NCBI RefSeq assembly: GCF_017487405.1
Contig: NZ_CP062222.1
Location: 2,465,001 to 2,529,000, forward strand
DNA length: 64,000 bases
Source of the DNA: Brevundimonas goettingensis
GTDB lineage: Bacteria > Pseudomonadota > Alphaproteobacteria > Caulobacterales > Caulobacteraceae
Direction of reading: 5' to 3'
The translations under genes and the position numbers were made by a program. Below, piece after piece: positions 54,863 to 63,669 of this stretch (the stretch's first letter is position 1; the number at the start of each line of letters is the position of its first letter). The notes under the pieces are model-generated. The model had not been told where the DNA came from. It was given only the letters and a program-made list of their open reading frames with translations, and ran no database searches.

Positions 54863-54912
54863 GGGCTTCACAGGCGGGTGTGAAGCCCAAAATCCTGCCC
54901 TACGGGGCAGGA
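54863..54912 (-). terminator. Double-hairpin terminator after sppA
   Basis: On the minus strand, TCCTGCCC-CGTA-GGGCAGGA (54893-54912) is an 8-bp perfect stem followed by TTTT, starting 2 bases past the sppA stop. A second perfect stem, GGGCTTCACA with its inverse (54863-54888), follows. The first is a good Rho-independent terminator. Confidence 0.75.
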
Positions 54913-54914
54913 GT

Positions 54915-56702
54915 CTATTGGAGCGGCGTATCGGCCATGACAACGGCGCCGCGGCTGCGCATCCGGTCGGCCTCGATGGCGCGCATCGCCGCCTCTGCCT
55001 GGGGATCGGACATCACCCCGCCGATGGCGATCAGGGCATGGGCGGCCTCGCTGGAGACTCCGAAGACCGATGACAGGGCTTCCCACGGCGATTCCGCCTT
55101 GGGATAGCGTTTGAAGCGAACCGACTGCGACGCCGGGATCCTGGCCAGCTCGCGGGCCTTGCCGATGGCTTCGGTCACGCCGCCCAGCTGATCGACCAGG
55201 CCCAGATCCTTGGCCTGGGCGCCGGTCCACACGCGGCCGCGCGCGATCTCGCGGACCCGGTCGACCGGCAGGCGGCGGCCGGTGGAGACGCGCTGGACGA
55301 ACTCGTCATAGGTCTTGTCCATCGAGGCCGAGAAGGCGGCGCGCTGGCTGGTCGTGAACGGCTCCGTCGGAGAGAAGGCGTCGGAATAGTCGCCGCCGAC
55401 CGAGATGCCGCGCATGTCGACGCCGAACCGGGCCAAGGCCGGGGCAAGGACGAACTTGCCGCCGTACACCCCGATGGAGCCGGTCAGGGTCGAGGGCTGG
55501 GCCACGATCCAGTCCGCTTCGGAGCTGATCCAGTAGCCGCCGGACGCCGCATAGGAGCCCATCGACACCACCACCGGCTTGCCGGCGGCCCGGGCCGTCC
55601 GCACGGCAGCCAGGATTTGTTCGGAGGCCTCGGGCGAACCGCCGGGCGAGGAGACGCGGAAGACGATGGCCTTCACGTCCTTGTCCTCAATGGCGTCATA
55701 GATGGCCTTGGCCGTGTCATCGGAGTGGATCGAGGATCCGCCGCCGAAGCCGCCACCGCCGCCCCGGCCGGTGACGATGTCGCCCTCGGCGCCGACGATG
55801 GCGATGGCGCTGGCGCCCGAACCGTCACGCGATCCCTGCGAAGAGGCATAGTCGCCGAACTCGACGATCTCGGCGTTGGAGCCGGCGCGGCGCCTGGCCT
55901 CGGCCTCGGCCTCCTCGGCCTGGCCGATCTTGTCGATCAGCTTCAGCGAAAGCGCCTGCTGGGCCGAATAGGGCCCGGCCTCGATGGTGGCCTTGAGCGC
56001 AGCGGGCGTCTGCTTGCGGTCTGACGCGGCATTGGCCAGGGCGCTGGTGTAGATGGAGGTCATCCAGGCCGTCATCGCCTCGCGGTGCGGCCCGGTGAAG
56101 TCGGACTGGGTGTATTCGTTGACGGCGTTCTTGTACTCGTAGCGCTGCTCGAAATCGGCGCGCACGCCGTATTTCTCGAACGCCCGGCCCAGGAAGACCT
56201 CGTTCGATGCAAAGCCGGTAACCTGGAAATTGGCGGTGTTCTGCATCCACAGCTCGGACGCCGAGGCGCCGATCATATAGCTGTCGATGACGGTGCCGAC
56301 CGGCTGGAAGCCCTGCGAATGGGCGATGACCGGCTTGCCCGAGGCGCGGAAGCGGCGGATCGCCTGACGGATCTCGTCGGCCGAGGCCGGGGTGACGCCG
56401 CCTTCAGGCAGGCGCAGCAGCAGGACTTTGACGTGGTCGTCCTTCTCGGCCTGGGCCAGGGTGTCGACCACCTTCATCACCGACAGGCCTGAGCCGCTGA
56501 ACGCCGCAAACGGATTGGACGAGGCCTGATCGCTGATCCCGCCTCGCAGATCCAGTTCCAGCACCGTATTGGCCACCGTCGCCTGCTTGGACGAACTGGA
56601 CGCGGCGCCGATGATCATCGTGAGGAAGATGAAGGGCAAAATCACGAAGAACAGCAGCAGGCCGGCGAACACGCCGCCCATCGTCAGGAAGAACTGTTTC
56701 AT
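54915..56702 (-). CDS. sppA: Signal peptide peptidase SppA, 67K type (S49)
   Basis: This 595-residue protein has an N-terminal TM helix (about 10-33, FAGLLLFFVILPFIFLTMII) and two tandem S49 domains. The nucleophile Ser is in SMGSYAASGGYWISSEAD in the second half and the general-base Lys lies in the first half (FEQRYEYKNAVNEYT). It degrades leftover signal peptides in the inner membrane. It is divergent from panD across 216 bp and ends in a hairpin terminator. Confidence 0.93.
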   Translation of the reverse strand: MKQFFLTMGGVFAGLLLFFVILPFIFLTMIIGAASSSSKQATVANTVLELDLRGGISDQASSNPFAAFSGSGLSVMKVVDTLAQAEKDDHVKVLLLRLPEGGVTPASADEIRQAIRRFRASGKPVIAHSQGFQPVGTVIDSYMIGASASELWMQNTANFQVTGFASNEVFLGRAFEKYGVRADFEQRYEYKNAVNEYTQSDFTGPHREAMTAWMTSIYTSALANAASDRKQTPAALKATIEAGPYSAQQALSLKLIDKIGQAEEAEAEARRRAGSNAEIVEFGDYASSQGSRDGSGASAIAIVGAEGDIVTGRGGGGGFGGGSSIHSDDTAKAIYDAIEDKDVKAIVFRVSSPGGSPEASEQILAAVRTARAAGKPVVVSMGSYAASGGYWISSEADWIVAQPSTLTGSIGVYGGKFVLAPALARFGVDMRGISVGGDYSDAFSPTEPFTTSQRAAFSASMDKTYDEFVQRVSTGRRLPVDRVREIARGRVWTGAQAKDLGLVDQLGGVTEAIGKARELARIPASQSVRFKRYPKAESPWEALSSVFGVSSEAAHALIAIGGVMSDPQAEAAMRAIEADRMRSRGAVVMADTPLQ

Positions 56703-56918
56703 GGTCAGGCGGCGATCCGTCGCAGGGCCAATGGCGGCGCTTCGCCGACCATAGAGACCCGCAGGTCACCGTCAAATGAACGTATCGCGCCAGGCGAGGT
56801 GAAATCACGATTTCGCTGCGACGCAGCAAGGCGATTGATGCCCTCGGGTGAAATCCCTATATGAGCCGCCTGCGAGCGGGGGCCTATCGCCCCGCGTCAT
56901 GACCGGACAGCACCTCCC

Positions 56919-57275
56919 ATGCTGGTCACCCTGATGAAGGCCAAGCTGCACCGCGCGACGGTGACCCAGGCCGACCTCGACTACGAAGGCTCGATCGCCA
57001 TCGACGGCGATCTGCTGGATGCCGCCGGGATCTTCCCGCACGAGCAGGTCGATGTCCTGAACATCACCAACGGCGCCCGCTTCACGACCTACGCCATCGA
57101 GGCTCCGCGCGGCTCCAAGGTGATCGGCGTCAACGGCGCCGCCGCCCGTCTGGTGCAGAAGAACGACAAGGTCATCGTGGTCACCTACGGCCAGATGCCC
57201 CAGGAAGAAGCCCGCCAGTGGTCGCCCACCGTCGTGCTGCTGGACGACGCCAACAACATCAAGCGCGCCGCCTGA
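56919..57275 (+). CDS. panD: Aspartate 1-decarboxylase PanD
   Basis: This 118-residue proenzyme makes beta-alanine for pantothenate. The self-cleavage site is Gly24-Ser25 in [13 protein letters not shown], giving the pyruvoyl cofactor. The other conserved blocks are [32 protein letters not shown]. Usual size. It is divergent from sppA and precedes hemF by 71 bp. Confidence 0.95.
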   Translation: MLVTLMKAKLHRATVTQADLDYEGSIAIDGDLLDAAGIFPHEQVDVLNITNGARFTTYAIEAPRGSKVIGVNGAAARLVQKNDKVIVVTYGQMPQEEARQWSPTVVLLDDANNIKRAA

Positions 57276-57346
57276 TCTGAGGGCTCTCGAGCCCTTGGAC
57301 AGATTGGACCGGTGACGCCCTGCCCCATCCGTGGTTCAAGCCGCGG

Positions 57347-58243
57347 ATGAGCGAAGCTGTGTCCGATCCCCTGGCCCTGAAGAAGGCCGAGACCCGCGCC
57401 TGGTTCGAGGCCCTGCGCGACCGGATCCACGCGGGTCTGGAGGCGCTGGAGGACGCGGCGCCTGCCGACCTCTTCCCTGGCGAGCCGGGCCGCTTCGTCC
57501 GCACCCCCTGGACGCGCGCGTCGAACGCCGACGGCAGTCCGGGCGGCGGCGGGGTCATGGGCATGATGCACGGCCGGCTGTTCGAGAAGGTCGGGGTCCA
57601 TTGCTCGACCGTCCACGGGACCTTCCCCGCCGACTATGCCAAGACGGTTCCAGGCGCGGAAGAGGACCCCCGCTTCTTCGCCACCGGCATCAGCCTGATC
57701 GCCCATCCGTGGAGCCCGCGCGTCCCGGCGGTGCATATGAACACCCGCTTCATCGCCACGACGAGGAGCTGGTTCGGCGGCGGCGCAGACCTGACCCCCG
57801 TGCTGGACGTCGATCGGTCCCAGGACGCGCCCGACGCCCAGGCCTTCCACGCCGCCATGAAGGCCGCCTGCGACGCCCACGACCCGGCCTACCATCCCCA
57901 TTTCAAGGCCTGGTGCGACGAGTATTTCTGGCTGCCGCACCGCAATGAGCCGCGCGGGATCGGCGGCATCTTCTTTGACCATCACGACACCGGCGACCAC
58001 GCCGCCGACTTCGCCTTCACCCGCGACGTCGGCACGGCCTTCCTCGACGTCTATTCGGCCCTCGTCACGCGCCGCATGGCCGAGCCCTGGACGCCCGAAG
58101 AACGGCAGGAACAGCTGGTCCGTCGCGGCCGCTATGTCGAGTTCAACCTGCTCTACGACCGGGGCACGATGTTCGGGCTCAAGACCGGCGGCAACGTCGA
58201 GTCGATCCTCAGCTCCATGCCCCCGGCCGTCGCCTGGCCCTGA
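57347..58243 (+). CDS. hemF: Aerobic coproporphyrinogen III oxidase HemF
   Basis: This 298-residue oxygen-dependent enzyme converts coproporphyrinogen III to protoporphyrinogen IX. Recognisable blocks are [75 protein letters not shown] and [35 protein letters not shown]. The active-site His and Arg positions are all present. Single gene, cytosolic, normal length. Confidence 0.95.
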   Translation: MSEAVSDPLALKKAETRAWFEALRDRIHAGLEALEDAAPADLFPGEPGRFVRTPWTRASNADGSPGGGGVMGMMHGRLFEKVGVHCSTVHGTFPADYAKTVPGAEEDPRFFATGISLIAHPWSPRVPAVHMNTRFIATTRSWFGGGADLTPVLDVDRSQDAPDAQAFHAAMKAACDAHDPAYHPHFKAWCDEYFWLPHRNEPRGIGGIFFDHHDTGDHAADFAFTRDVGTAFLDVYSALVTRRMAEPWTPEERQEQLVRRGRYVEFNLLYDRGTMFGLKTGGNVESILSSMPPAVAWP

Positions 58244-58403
58244 CGCCGGGTTTGGGACGCCGCGACAGAGTGGCGCACGAGCGTTCCGCGCTTCCTGCCG
58301 GCCCCGCGCTGTGACCTTAGTAAACGGTCGCTGGTCCCCCCGGCGACCGGCGGCCCGGCCTCGTCGATACCGCAAACTGTCGACGACGTTGGGTCGCCAC
58401 CCT

Positions 58404-58859
58404 TTATTGAGGACGGGTCAGCAGGGCGCCGATGTGCTGCCAATGGCCGTCGGGCTTGCGCTGCAGCACCGCATGAACCGGCGACGCCCCTGGCTCCTGA
58501 TAGGAGACAATGACGCGGTCGTCGTGGATTTCCGGCCGGCCCAGAACCACCGCGGGGCCGCGCGACACCAGCTGGACCTCGATGAACGAACAGCCGCGCA
58601 GGGAGATCGGCGTCGGTCCGCGCTGCTCCGGCCGCTGCGGCATGAAGGGCGGACTTTCGGGAACCGCAACGTCCAGCACCTTCAGCCCTGTCCCGTCGAG
58701 CGGACGCGAGAACACCTCCAGCGTCGTGGACATCACCGCACAGTCGTCGGCCGAGGCCGGCGTGCCGACGATGGCGGGCCCGGTCGGGGCGCTGGTGGTC
58801 CCGCAGGCGCCGAGCGCGAGCGTGGCGGCGGAAACGGCAAGAACGATAGAGGCGCGCAT
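58404..58859 (-). CDS. Small lipoprotein of unknown function
   Basis: I take ATG 58859, with AGGATGAG upstream; GTG 58883 and ATG 58868 are in-frame alternatives. The 151-residue product has a lipoprotein signal (LALGAC) and a folded part with two further Cys (DDCAVM, LRGCSFI) and a VHAVLQRKPDGHWQHIG motif. I do not recognise a family. It is the next gene below the glutamine amidotransferase on the same strand, 39 bp away. Confidence 0.65.
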   Translation of the reverse strand: MRASIVLAVSAATLALGACGTTSAPTGPAIVGTPASADDCAVMSTTLEVFSRPLDGTGLKVLDVAVPESPPFMPQRPEQRGPTPISLRGCSFIEVQLVSRGPAVVLGRPEIHDDRVIVSYQEPGASPVHAVLQRKPDGHWQHIGALLTRPQ

Positions 58860-58898
58860 ATGTCTCATCCTGAGGGCTCTCACCCGTTGTGCTGCAGG

Positions 58899-59672
58899 TT
58901 AGATGCCACTGCCGGCCTCCTCGGTCGGGGGCGGGGTCAGCATCAGGAAGGCGCGGATCCAGGCTGTCAGCACCGCTCTGTCATTGGCCCGCGACAGGCT
59001 GGCGACGGCCTCGTCGGCCACGTCGTGCGGCACCCGCGTCCCTCGCCGCGCCTCGATCAGGGCGACGCCGTATTCGGGCTGGAACTCCGGATGGCACTGG
59101 AAGGAGACCACGCCGTTCTTCCCGCCCGTCGGATCGTCCCAGGCCAGGCCCGCATAGGGGGTGAAGGCGCTGGACGCGATCACCCGGGCGTCGGGCGGCA
59201 GGATCTCGACCTGGTCCTGGTGCGAGACCGGGATGGCGATGCTGGCCGCGCGCGGGAACATCCACGGCTCGTCGGCGACCACCTCATAGCGATGCAGGCC
59301 GACGCCCCAGCCCTTGTCCGACTTGGCGACATGGCCGCCGAAGGCCTGGGCTAGGGCCTGATGGCCGAAACAGATGCCGACCAGCCGGGTCTTGCCCCGC
59401 GCCGCCCTCAGCCAGTCCAGCAGCGGCGCGATCCACGGCAGGTCGTCATAGACCCCGGCGGCCGAGCCCGTGACGATGGCCCCCTGAAACTCGGTCGGAT
59501 CGTCGGGCAACCGCCCGGCCTGGACGTCGAACCGCACCGTCGCCACCCCCTCGCCCAGCAAGGCGCGGAAGCGGGCGGGATAGTCGTCAAAGGCGTCCTG
59601 CAGGTCGGTCGGCGGCTTGCCGGTTTCCAGAATGGCGATAGGCTTCACAGCGGTCTCCGGCTCGTCATGCAT
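58899..59672 (-). CDS. Class I glutamine amidotransferase-like protein
   Basis: I take ATG 59672; GTG 59705 is upstream in frame. The 257-residue product has the GATase fold: IAILETGKPP at the start, the nucleophile Cys in VGICFGHQALAQAFGG and a His-Glu pair in FQCHPEFQPEYG. It is a stand-alone amidase or GMP-synthase-like glutaminase; such proteins often hydrolyse gamma-glutamyl compounds. It is divergent from the WecG-family gene across 90 bp. Confidence 0.88.
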   Translation of the reverse strand: MHDEPETAVKPIAILETGKPPTDLQDAFDDYPARFRALLGEGVATVRFDVQAGRLPDDPTEFQGAIVTGSAAGVYDDLPWIAPLLDWLRAARGKTRLVGICFGHQALAQAFGGHVAKSDKGWGVGLHRYEVVADEPWMFPRAASIAIPVSHQDQVEILPPDARVIASSAFTPYAGLAWDDPTGGKNGVVSFQCHPEFQPEYGVALIEARRGTRVPHDVADEAVASLSRANDRAVLTAWIRAFLMLTPPPTEEAGSGI

Positions 59673-59762
59673 AAGAGGCGATCCCGGCGTCGGGGGAAAG
59701 GGCACGAACCGTTAACGCTGTCTGCTCACCGGCCCTTGAGACATCCCCGCTACGGTCGTGCA

Positions 59763-60680
59763 ATGGCCGACAGCACCCAATTCCGGTTTTCGAGCGTCGC
59801 CCCGGACCGCCGCGACCAGACCCGCACCGGGTTTCGCAAGTCGCGCCGGCCGCAGGAGCGGGTGCGCCTGATGGGCCAGACCGTCGATCTGGTTAAGCCG
59901 GAAGAAGTGCTCTTCCACATGCAGCGCTGGATCCAGGAACGCCGCAAGGCGATCATAGCCAACCACAATCTGAACAGCCTCTACCTGCTGCGGAAGCATC
60001 CCGAGATGCGCGCCTTCTACGAGCGCGCCGAGCTGGTCGAGCTGGACTCCACGCCCCTGGTGCATTTCGCCAAGCTGCTGGGCATAAACAGCCGGCCTTT
60101 CCACCGCTGCACCTATCTGGACTGGCGCGACCATTTCTGGAGCCTGGTCAACCGCAACGGCTGGCGCATCATGTATGTCGGCGCGACCCAGGAGGTCTGC
60201 GACATCGCGAAGGCGCGGCTGAACGCCCGCTATCCCCGCGCCGTCATCGAGACCCGCAACGGCTATTTCGACGCCACGCCCGGCTCGGCCGACAACGCCG
60301 ACGTCCTGAAACAGATCAAGGCTTTCCAGCCCCATATCCTGTTCGTCGGAATGGGCATGCCGCGTCAGGAAATCTGGATCACCCGGAATTTCGAAGCCCT
60401 GCCCGACTGCGCCATCTTCTCGGTCGGCGCCGCCTTCGACTATGAGGCGGGCGTCCAGAAGTCCGCCCCGCGCTGGATGGGCAAGGCCGGCGTCGAATGG
60501 CTCTATCGTCTCGCCGCCGATCCGAAGCGGCTGTTCCGCCGCTACTGTGTCGAGCCGTGGAGCCTGCTGGACCTGATCTACGCCGACCTGGTCGCCGCCG
60601 CGAAACGCCGCCTGAAGGCCGTCCGCAAGGGCGCCGTCCTCCCCGCCGTCGGCAGCGAAGCCCACCCCGGACGGCGTTAG
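59763..60680 (+). CDS. WecG/TagA/CpsF-family glycosyltransferase (HfsJ-like candidate)
   Basis: I take ATG 59763; the long open frame upstream is a shadow of the amidotransferase. The 305-residue product has the WecG/TagA/CpsF pattern: a N-terminal basic tail, ANHNLNSLYLLRKHPEMRAFYERAELVELDS, GWRIMYVGATQEV, FQPHILFVGMGMPRQEIWI, FSVGAAFDYEAGVQKSAPRWMGKAGVEWLYRL. It transfers a sugar to a lipid-linked acceptor at the inner membrane. In Caulobacter, HfsJ of this family makes holdfast and is the target of HfiA, so this could be its counterpart (inference). Confidence 0.85.
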   Translation: MADSTQFRFSSVAPDRRDQTRTGFRKSRRPQERVRLMGQTVDLVKPEEVLFHMQRWIQERRKAIIANHNLNSLYLLRKHPEMRAFYERAELVELDSTPLVHFAKLLGINSRPFHRCTYLDWRDHFWSLVNRNGWRIMYVGATQEVCDIAKARLNARYPRAVIETRNGYFDATPGSADNADVLKQIKAFQPHILFVGMGMPRQEIWITRNFEALPDCAIFSVGAAFDYEAGVQKSAPRWMGKAGVEWLYRLAADPKRLFRRYCVEPWSLLDLIYADLVAAAKRRLKAVRKGAVLPAVGSEAHPGRR

Positions 60681-60690
60681 CCGCCAAGAC

Positions 60691-60759
60691 CCCTCTCCCG
60701 GAGGGAGAGGGAGGGACCCGCCGCGAAGCGGAGGGTGAGGGGTTATGCTCTCACCCTCC
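60691..60759. repeat. Two intergenic hairpins after the WecG-family gene
   Basis: CCCTCTCCC-GGA-GGGAGAGGG (60691-60711) and GGAGGGTGAG with its inverse (60730-60759) are perfect stems of 9 and 10 bp. They lie just after the glycosyltransferase stop and before a larger inverted repeat. They probably act as terminator or as part of a compound repeat; no long U-run follows. Confidence 0.55.
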
Positions 60760-60761
60760 CA

Positions 60762-60885
60762 CCGCTCGTCCCGGCGAATGTCGGGATCCAGATGCAGACG
60801 CCGCGTCTGCCGCGAGGATGCGAGCCGTGCGCTACGTCAGACACTGCATGTGAATCTGGATCCCGGCATTCGCCGGGATGAGCGG
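60762..60885. repeat. REPIN-like inverted repeat element (124 bp)
   Basis: Arms of about 31 bp (60762-60792 and 60855-60885) are inverted copies with 2 mismatches. Each arm is itself palindromic (TCCCGGCGAATG... on the left). The centre holds a CAGACG-CCG-CGTCTG hairpin. Size and layout match the element at 39084-39215 but the arm sequence differs. It fills the gap between the convergent glycosyltransferase and kinase genes. Confidence 0.7.
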
Positions 60886-60895
60886 CGAAAAGAGG

Positions 60896-63463
60896 CTAGG
60901 CCGCCTCCAGCGCCTCGTCCTGAACGCCCGCCAGCGTCGTCTCGATGGCGGCGAACAGGGTGGTCAGGGTGATGGGCTTGGCCAGGTGGCCGTCGGCGCC
61001 GGCGGCTTTGCCCGCCGCGACATGTTCGGCCAGAGCGTTGGCGGTCAGCATGATGATCGGAATGCGCGCGGCGACCTTGTCGGCCTCCAGCGCCCGGATC
61101 GCGGCGGTGGCGGTCAGGCCATCCATCACCGGCATCTGCATATCCATCAGGATCAGGTCGAAGCGGGGTTCGTCGCCGAAACTGGCGGCATAGGCGTCCA
61201 GCGCCTCCTGGCCGTTCTCGACCGGGACCAGCTCGACCGCGCTTTCGGCCAGCATGATCTCAACCACCTTGCGGTTGGCCGGATGGTCGTCGGCCAGCAG
61301 GATGCGCAGCGACCCGGTGTCGCCGTCTTCCCAATCCCCGTCCTTCCAGTCGCCGTTCGCCGCCGGCGTATTGGCGGCCACGATCGGCGCCGGGGCCTCG
61401 CAGGCAGGCAGCGGCAGGTCGAACCAGAAGGTCGCGCCCTCGCCCGGACGGCTGCGGCAGTCCAGGGTCCCGCCCATCAGTTCGGACAGGTCCTTCGAAA
61501 TCGCCAGCCCCAGACCCGTGCCGCCGAAGCGCCGGGTGATCGAGCCGTCGGCCTGCTGGAAGCGGCCGAAGATGCGTTCCTTCTCGGCGTCATCGAAACC
61601 CACGCCCGTGTCGCTGACTGTAAAGCGCGCCAGACCGTCCGCGGTCATTTCGCCGGTGACGCGCACCGCACCCTGATCGGTGAATTTGAGCGCGTTGGAA
61701 ATCAGATTGGTCAGGATCTGGCGGAACCGCACCGGGTCGCCGCTGACCACATGCTCCAGGGCGGGGTCGATCGCGACGTCCAGCGCCACGCCCTTCTCCT
61801 TGGCCGTCTGGGTCCACAGCATGCCCACGCCCCGGGCGGCGTCGCCGAGATGGAAGGGGGCCGTCTCGATGGTGACGTTGCCGGACTCGATCCGGGCGCT
61901 GTCGAGGATGTCGGACAGCAACCGCTCAAGGGTCACGCCCGAGGCGCGGATGACCTCGACCATCTCATGCTCGCGCGGCTTCATCCCGGCCCGCGCCAGG
62001 GTGTCGGCCATGGCCACGATGCCGTTCAGCGGCGTACGGATCTCATGGCTCATATTGGCCAGGAATTCGGACTTGGACAGATTGGCCGCCTCGGCCCGCT
62101 TGCGCGCGACGCGCAGGTGTTTCGACAGACGGAACTGCCACAGGGCCGCGGCGACGGCCGACAGGAAGAAGACGACGGCGATGCCGACGATCCAGTTCTG
62201 CGAGCGGATCACATCCTTCTGCAGCCCGGTGTTGGCGCGTTCGGTCTCCAGCTGCTCGCGGCGACGGTCCAGCTTGTCCTGCATGTCGCCGGTAACCTGG
62301 CGGATGCCCGCGCTGAAGCGGCGGTTGGCCTGAATCTCGGCGGCGCGGTCGTAGGCGCGCAGCTTCCGGTACGCCTCTTCCGGACGGCCCTCGGCGAACA
62401 GCAGCTCGGCCTCGACGCGAGGAATTTCCGACGCCCCGTCCTCACGAAAGGCGCCGAGGGCCTCGCGGCGGCGGATTTCAGCCAGATCGGCCCGGGCCTC
62501 GGCGACATGGCCCAGCTGGGCGTTGGCGATTGCGCGCATCGGCAACAACCGGCCGGCCAGGAAGGCGGCGGGGCCTAGCTTGCGTCCGTAGGGGGCGATG
62601 CATTTCAGCACGTCGCGCGGCGCGCTGCGGGCCTGGGCAACGGCCGCGCACAGGCTGGCGTCATAGACCAGCAGGCTTTGCAGGCCGGTGCGTGCGGCCA
62701 GGCGATGGTGGGCGGCGGCCAGACGATCGGCCAGGGGCTGGTCCCCGACCTGAACCGCCAGCCTGGCGAGGTTGTACAGGCTGTCGAAGTCCGGACGCGG
62801 ATAGGCAGGGTTGGCGAAATCGATCTCGAACTTGCCGAAGGCGGTGGCGCTGCCCTCGAAGTCATTCAGCTTCATCAGGCCGATGCCCGCGACCTCCCAG
62901 ACCCCCGCGTGGGCGGTGTTGGCATAGGGATCGTGTTCCGGGATCGTCCCGTCGATCTCCGCCAGCATCTTCAGCCCGTCGCCGATGCGGTCGTTGTCCA
63001 TCAGGGACAGGGCGTACAGCCGGGTGGCGTGGACGCGGGTGATCCAGTCGGCCTGGGTGTCCGCCAGATACCGCATCTGGTCGGCGGCGCCGACTTCGCC
63101 GTTGTCGTAGCGGATCGCGAGATTGTTCAGATAGGCGATCATCACATAGCGGCTGTCGTTCTGGCGCCGCGCGGCCGCCTCCAGCCGGTCGTTCCAGCGT
63201 CCCGCATGCTCGAACTCACCCTGGTTCAGATAGATCCAGGCCACATGGTAGAGCCGGTTGAGACCTTCGCGGTCGCCGCGGGCCGCAGCCGCCTCGCCGA
63301 AACGGTCCAGTGCGCGGAAGTCGGTCGCGCCGGCGCGGTTCTCTACCGCGTCGATCAGGGCTGTAGGGCTGCGCGGAGGCGTCGAGGCCTGCGCTGACGC
63401 GGCCTCCGCGCCAAGGGTGATCGCGAAGCACGCCGCGATGATGAGCTTTACAAAACGGAACAT
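60896..63463 (-). CDS. Hybrid sensor histidine kinase/response regulator with a TPR-like periplasmic region
   Basis: This 855-residue protein has a signal-like N-terminus (FRFVKLIIAACFAITLG), a helical, TPR-like region of about 390 residues, and a TM helix near 425-445 (NWIVGIAVVFFLSAVAAALW). The HisKA domain has the phospho-His in SHEIRTPLNG near residue 471, the HATPase domain has NLISNALKFT, DTGVGF and GTGLGLAIS, and the C-terminal REC domain has the phospho-Asp in LILMDMQMPVMDG near residue 771 and Lys in LAKPI. It should sense a periplasmic signal and pass phosphate through its own receiver. No partner regulator is adjacent. Confidence 0.92.
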   Translation of the reverse strand: MFRFVKLIIAACFAITLGAEAASAQASTPPRSPTALIDAVENRAGATDFRALDRFGEAAAARGDREGLNRLYHVAWIYLNQGEFEHAGRWNDRLEAAARRQNDSRYVMIAYLNNLAIRYDNGEVGAADQMRYLADTQADWITRVHATRLYALSLMDNDRIGDGLKMLAEIDGTIPEHDPYANTAHAGVWEVAGIGLMKLNDFEGSATAFGKFEIDFANPAYPRPDFDSLYNLARLAVQVGDQPLADRLAAAHHRLAARTGLQSLLVYDASLCAAVAQARSAPRDVLKCIAPYGRKLGPAAFLAGRLLPMRAIANAQLGHVAEARADLAEIRRREALGAFREDGASEIPRVEAELLFAEGRPEEAYRKLRAYDRAAEIQANRRFSAGIRQVTGDMQDKLDRRREQLETERANTGLQKDVIRSQNWIVGIAVVFFLSAVAAALWQFRLSKHLRVARKRAEAANLSKSEFLANMSHEIRTPLNGIVAMADTLARAGMKPREHEMVEVIRASGVTLERLLSDILDSARIESGNVTIETAPFHLGDAARGVGMLWTQTAKEKGVALDVAIDPALEHVVSGDPVRFRQILTNLISNALKFTDQGAVRVTGEMTADGLARFTVSDTGVGFDDAEKERIFGRFQQADGSITRRFGGTGLGLAISKDLSELMGGTLDCRSRPGEGATFWFDLPLPACEAPAPIVAANTPAANGDWKDGDWEDGDTGSLRILLADDHPANRKVVEIMLAESAVELVPVENGQEALDAYAASFGDEPRFDLILMDMQMPVMDGLTATAAIRALEADKVAARIPIIMLTANALAEHVAAGKAAGADGHLAKPITLTTLFAAIETTLAGVQDEALEAA

Positions 63464-63627
63464 ACGAAATCCGGGTGATCCTCACTCATCGCACAAGAAC
63501 CTTGAGCAAGGCTTAGCGCCCGGCTTCGCAAATCCCCGATGCCCAACGTCGATGACCGACACAGTGCGACACATAAAAAACCGTGGCTGTTACGGTTCGT
63601 GAGGGAACGACCTGACTGACAGGCGTG

Positions 63628-63641
63628 TTTGTCATGACAAA
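63628..63641 (+). promoter_or_regulatory. Perfect 14-bp palindrome upstream of the PQQ-dehydrogenase gene
   Basis: TTTGTCATGACAAA is a perfect palindrome that ends 28 bp before the ATG of the dehydrogenase. Size and position fit an operator of a dimeric regulator. A second inverted repeat (AACCGT-N7-ACGGTT) lies at about 63578-63596. Confidence 0.5.
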
Positions 63642-63669
63642 TTGACGCACCCTCGAGAAGGAACCCGAC

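Noticed and set aside
58244..58403. Possible small gene or RNA between hemF and a lipoprotein gene
   Set aside because: The 160-bp gap between these convergent genes shows no start with a ribosome-binding site, no strong hairpin with U-run and no known RNA pattern.
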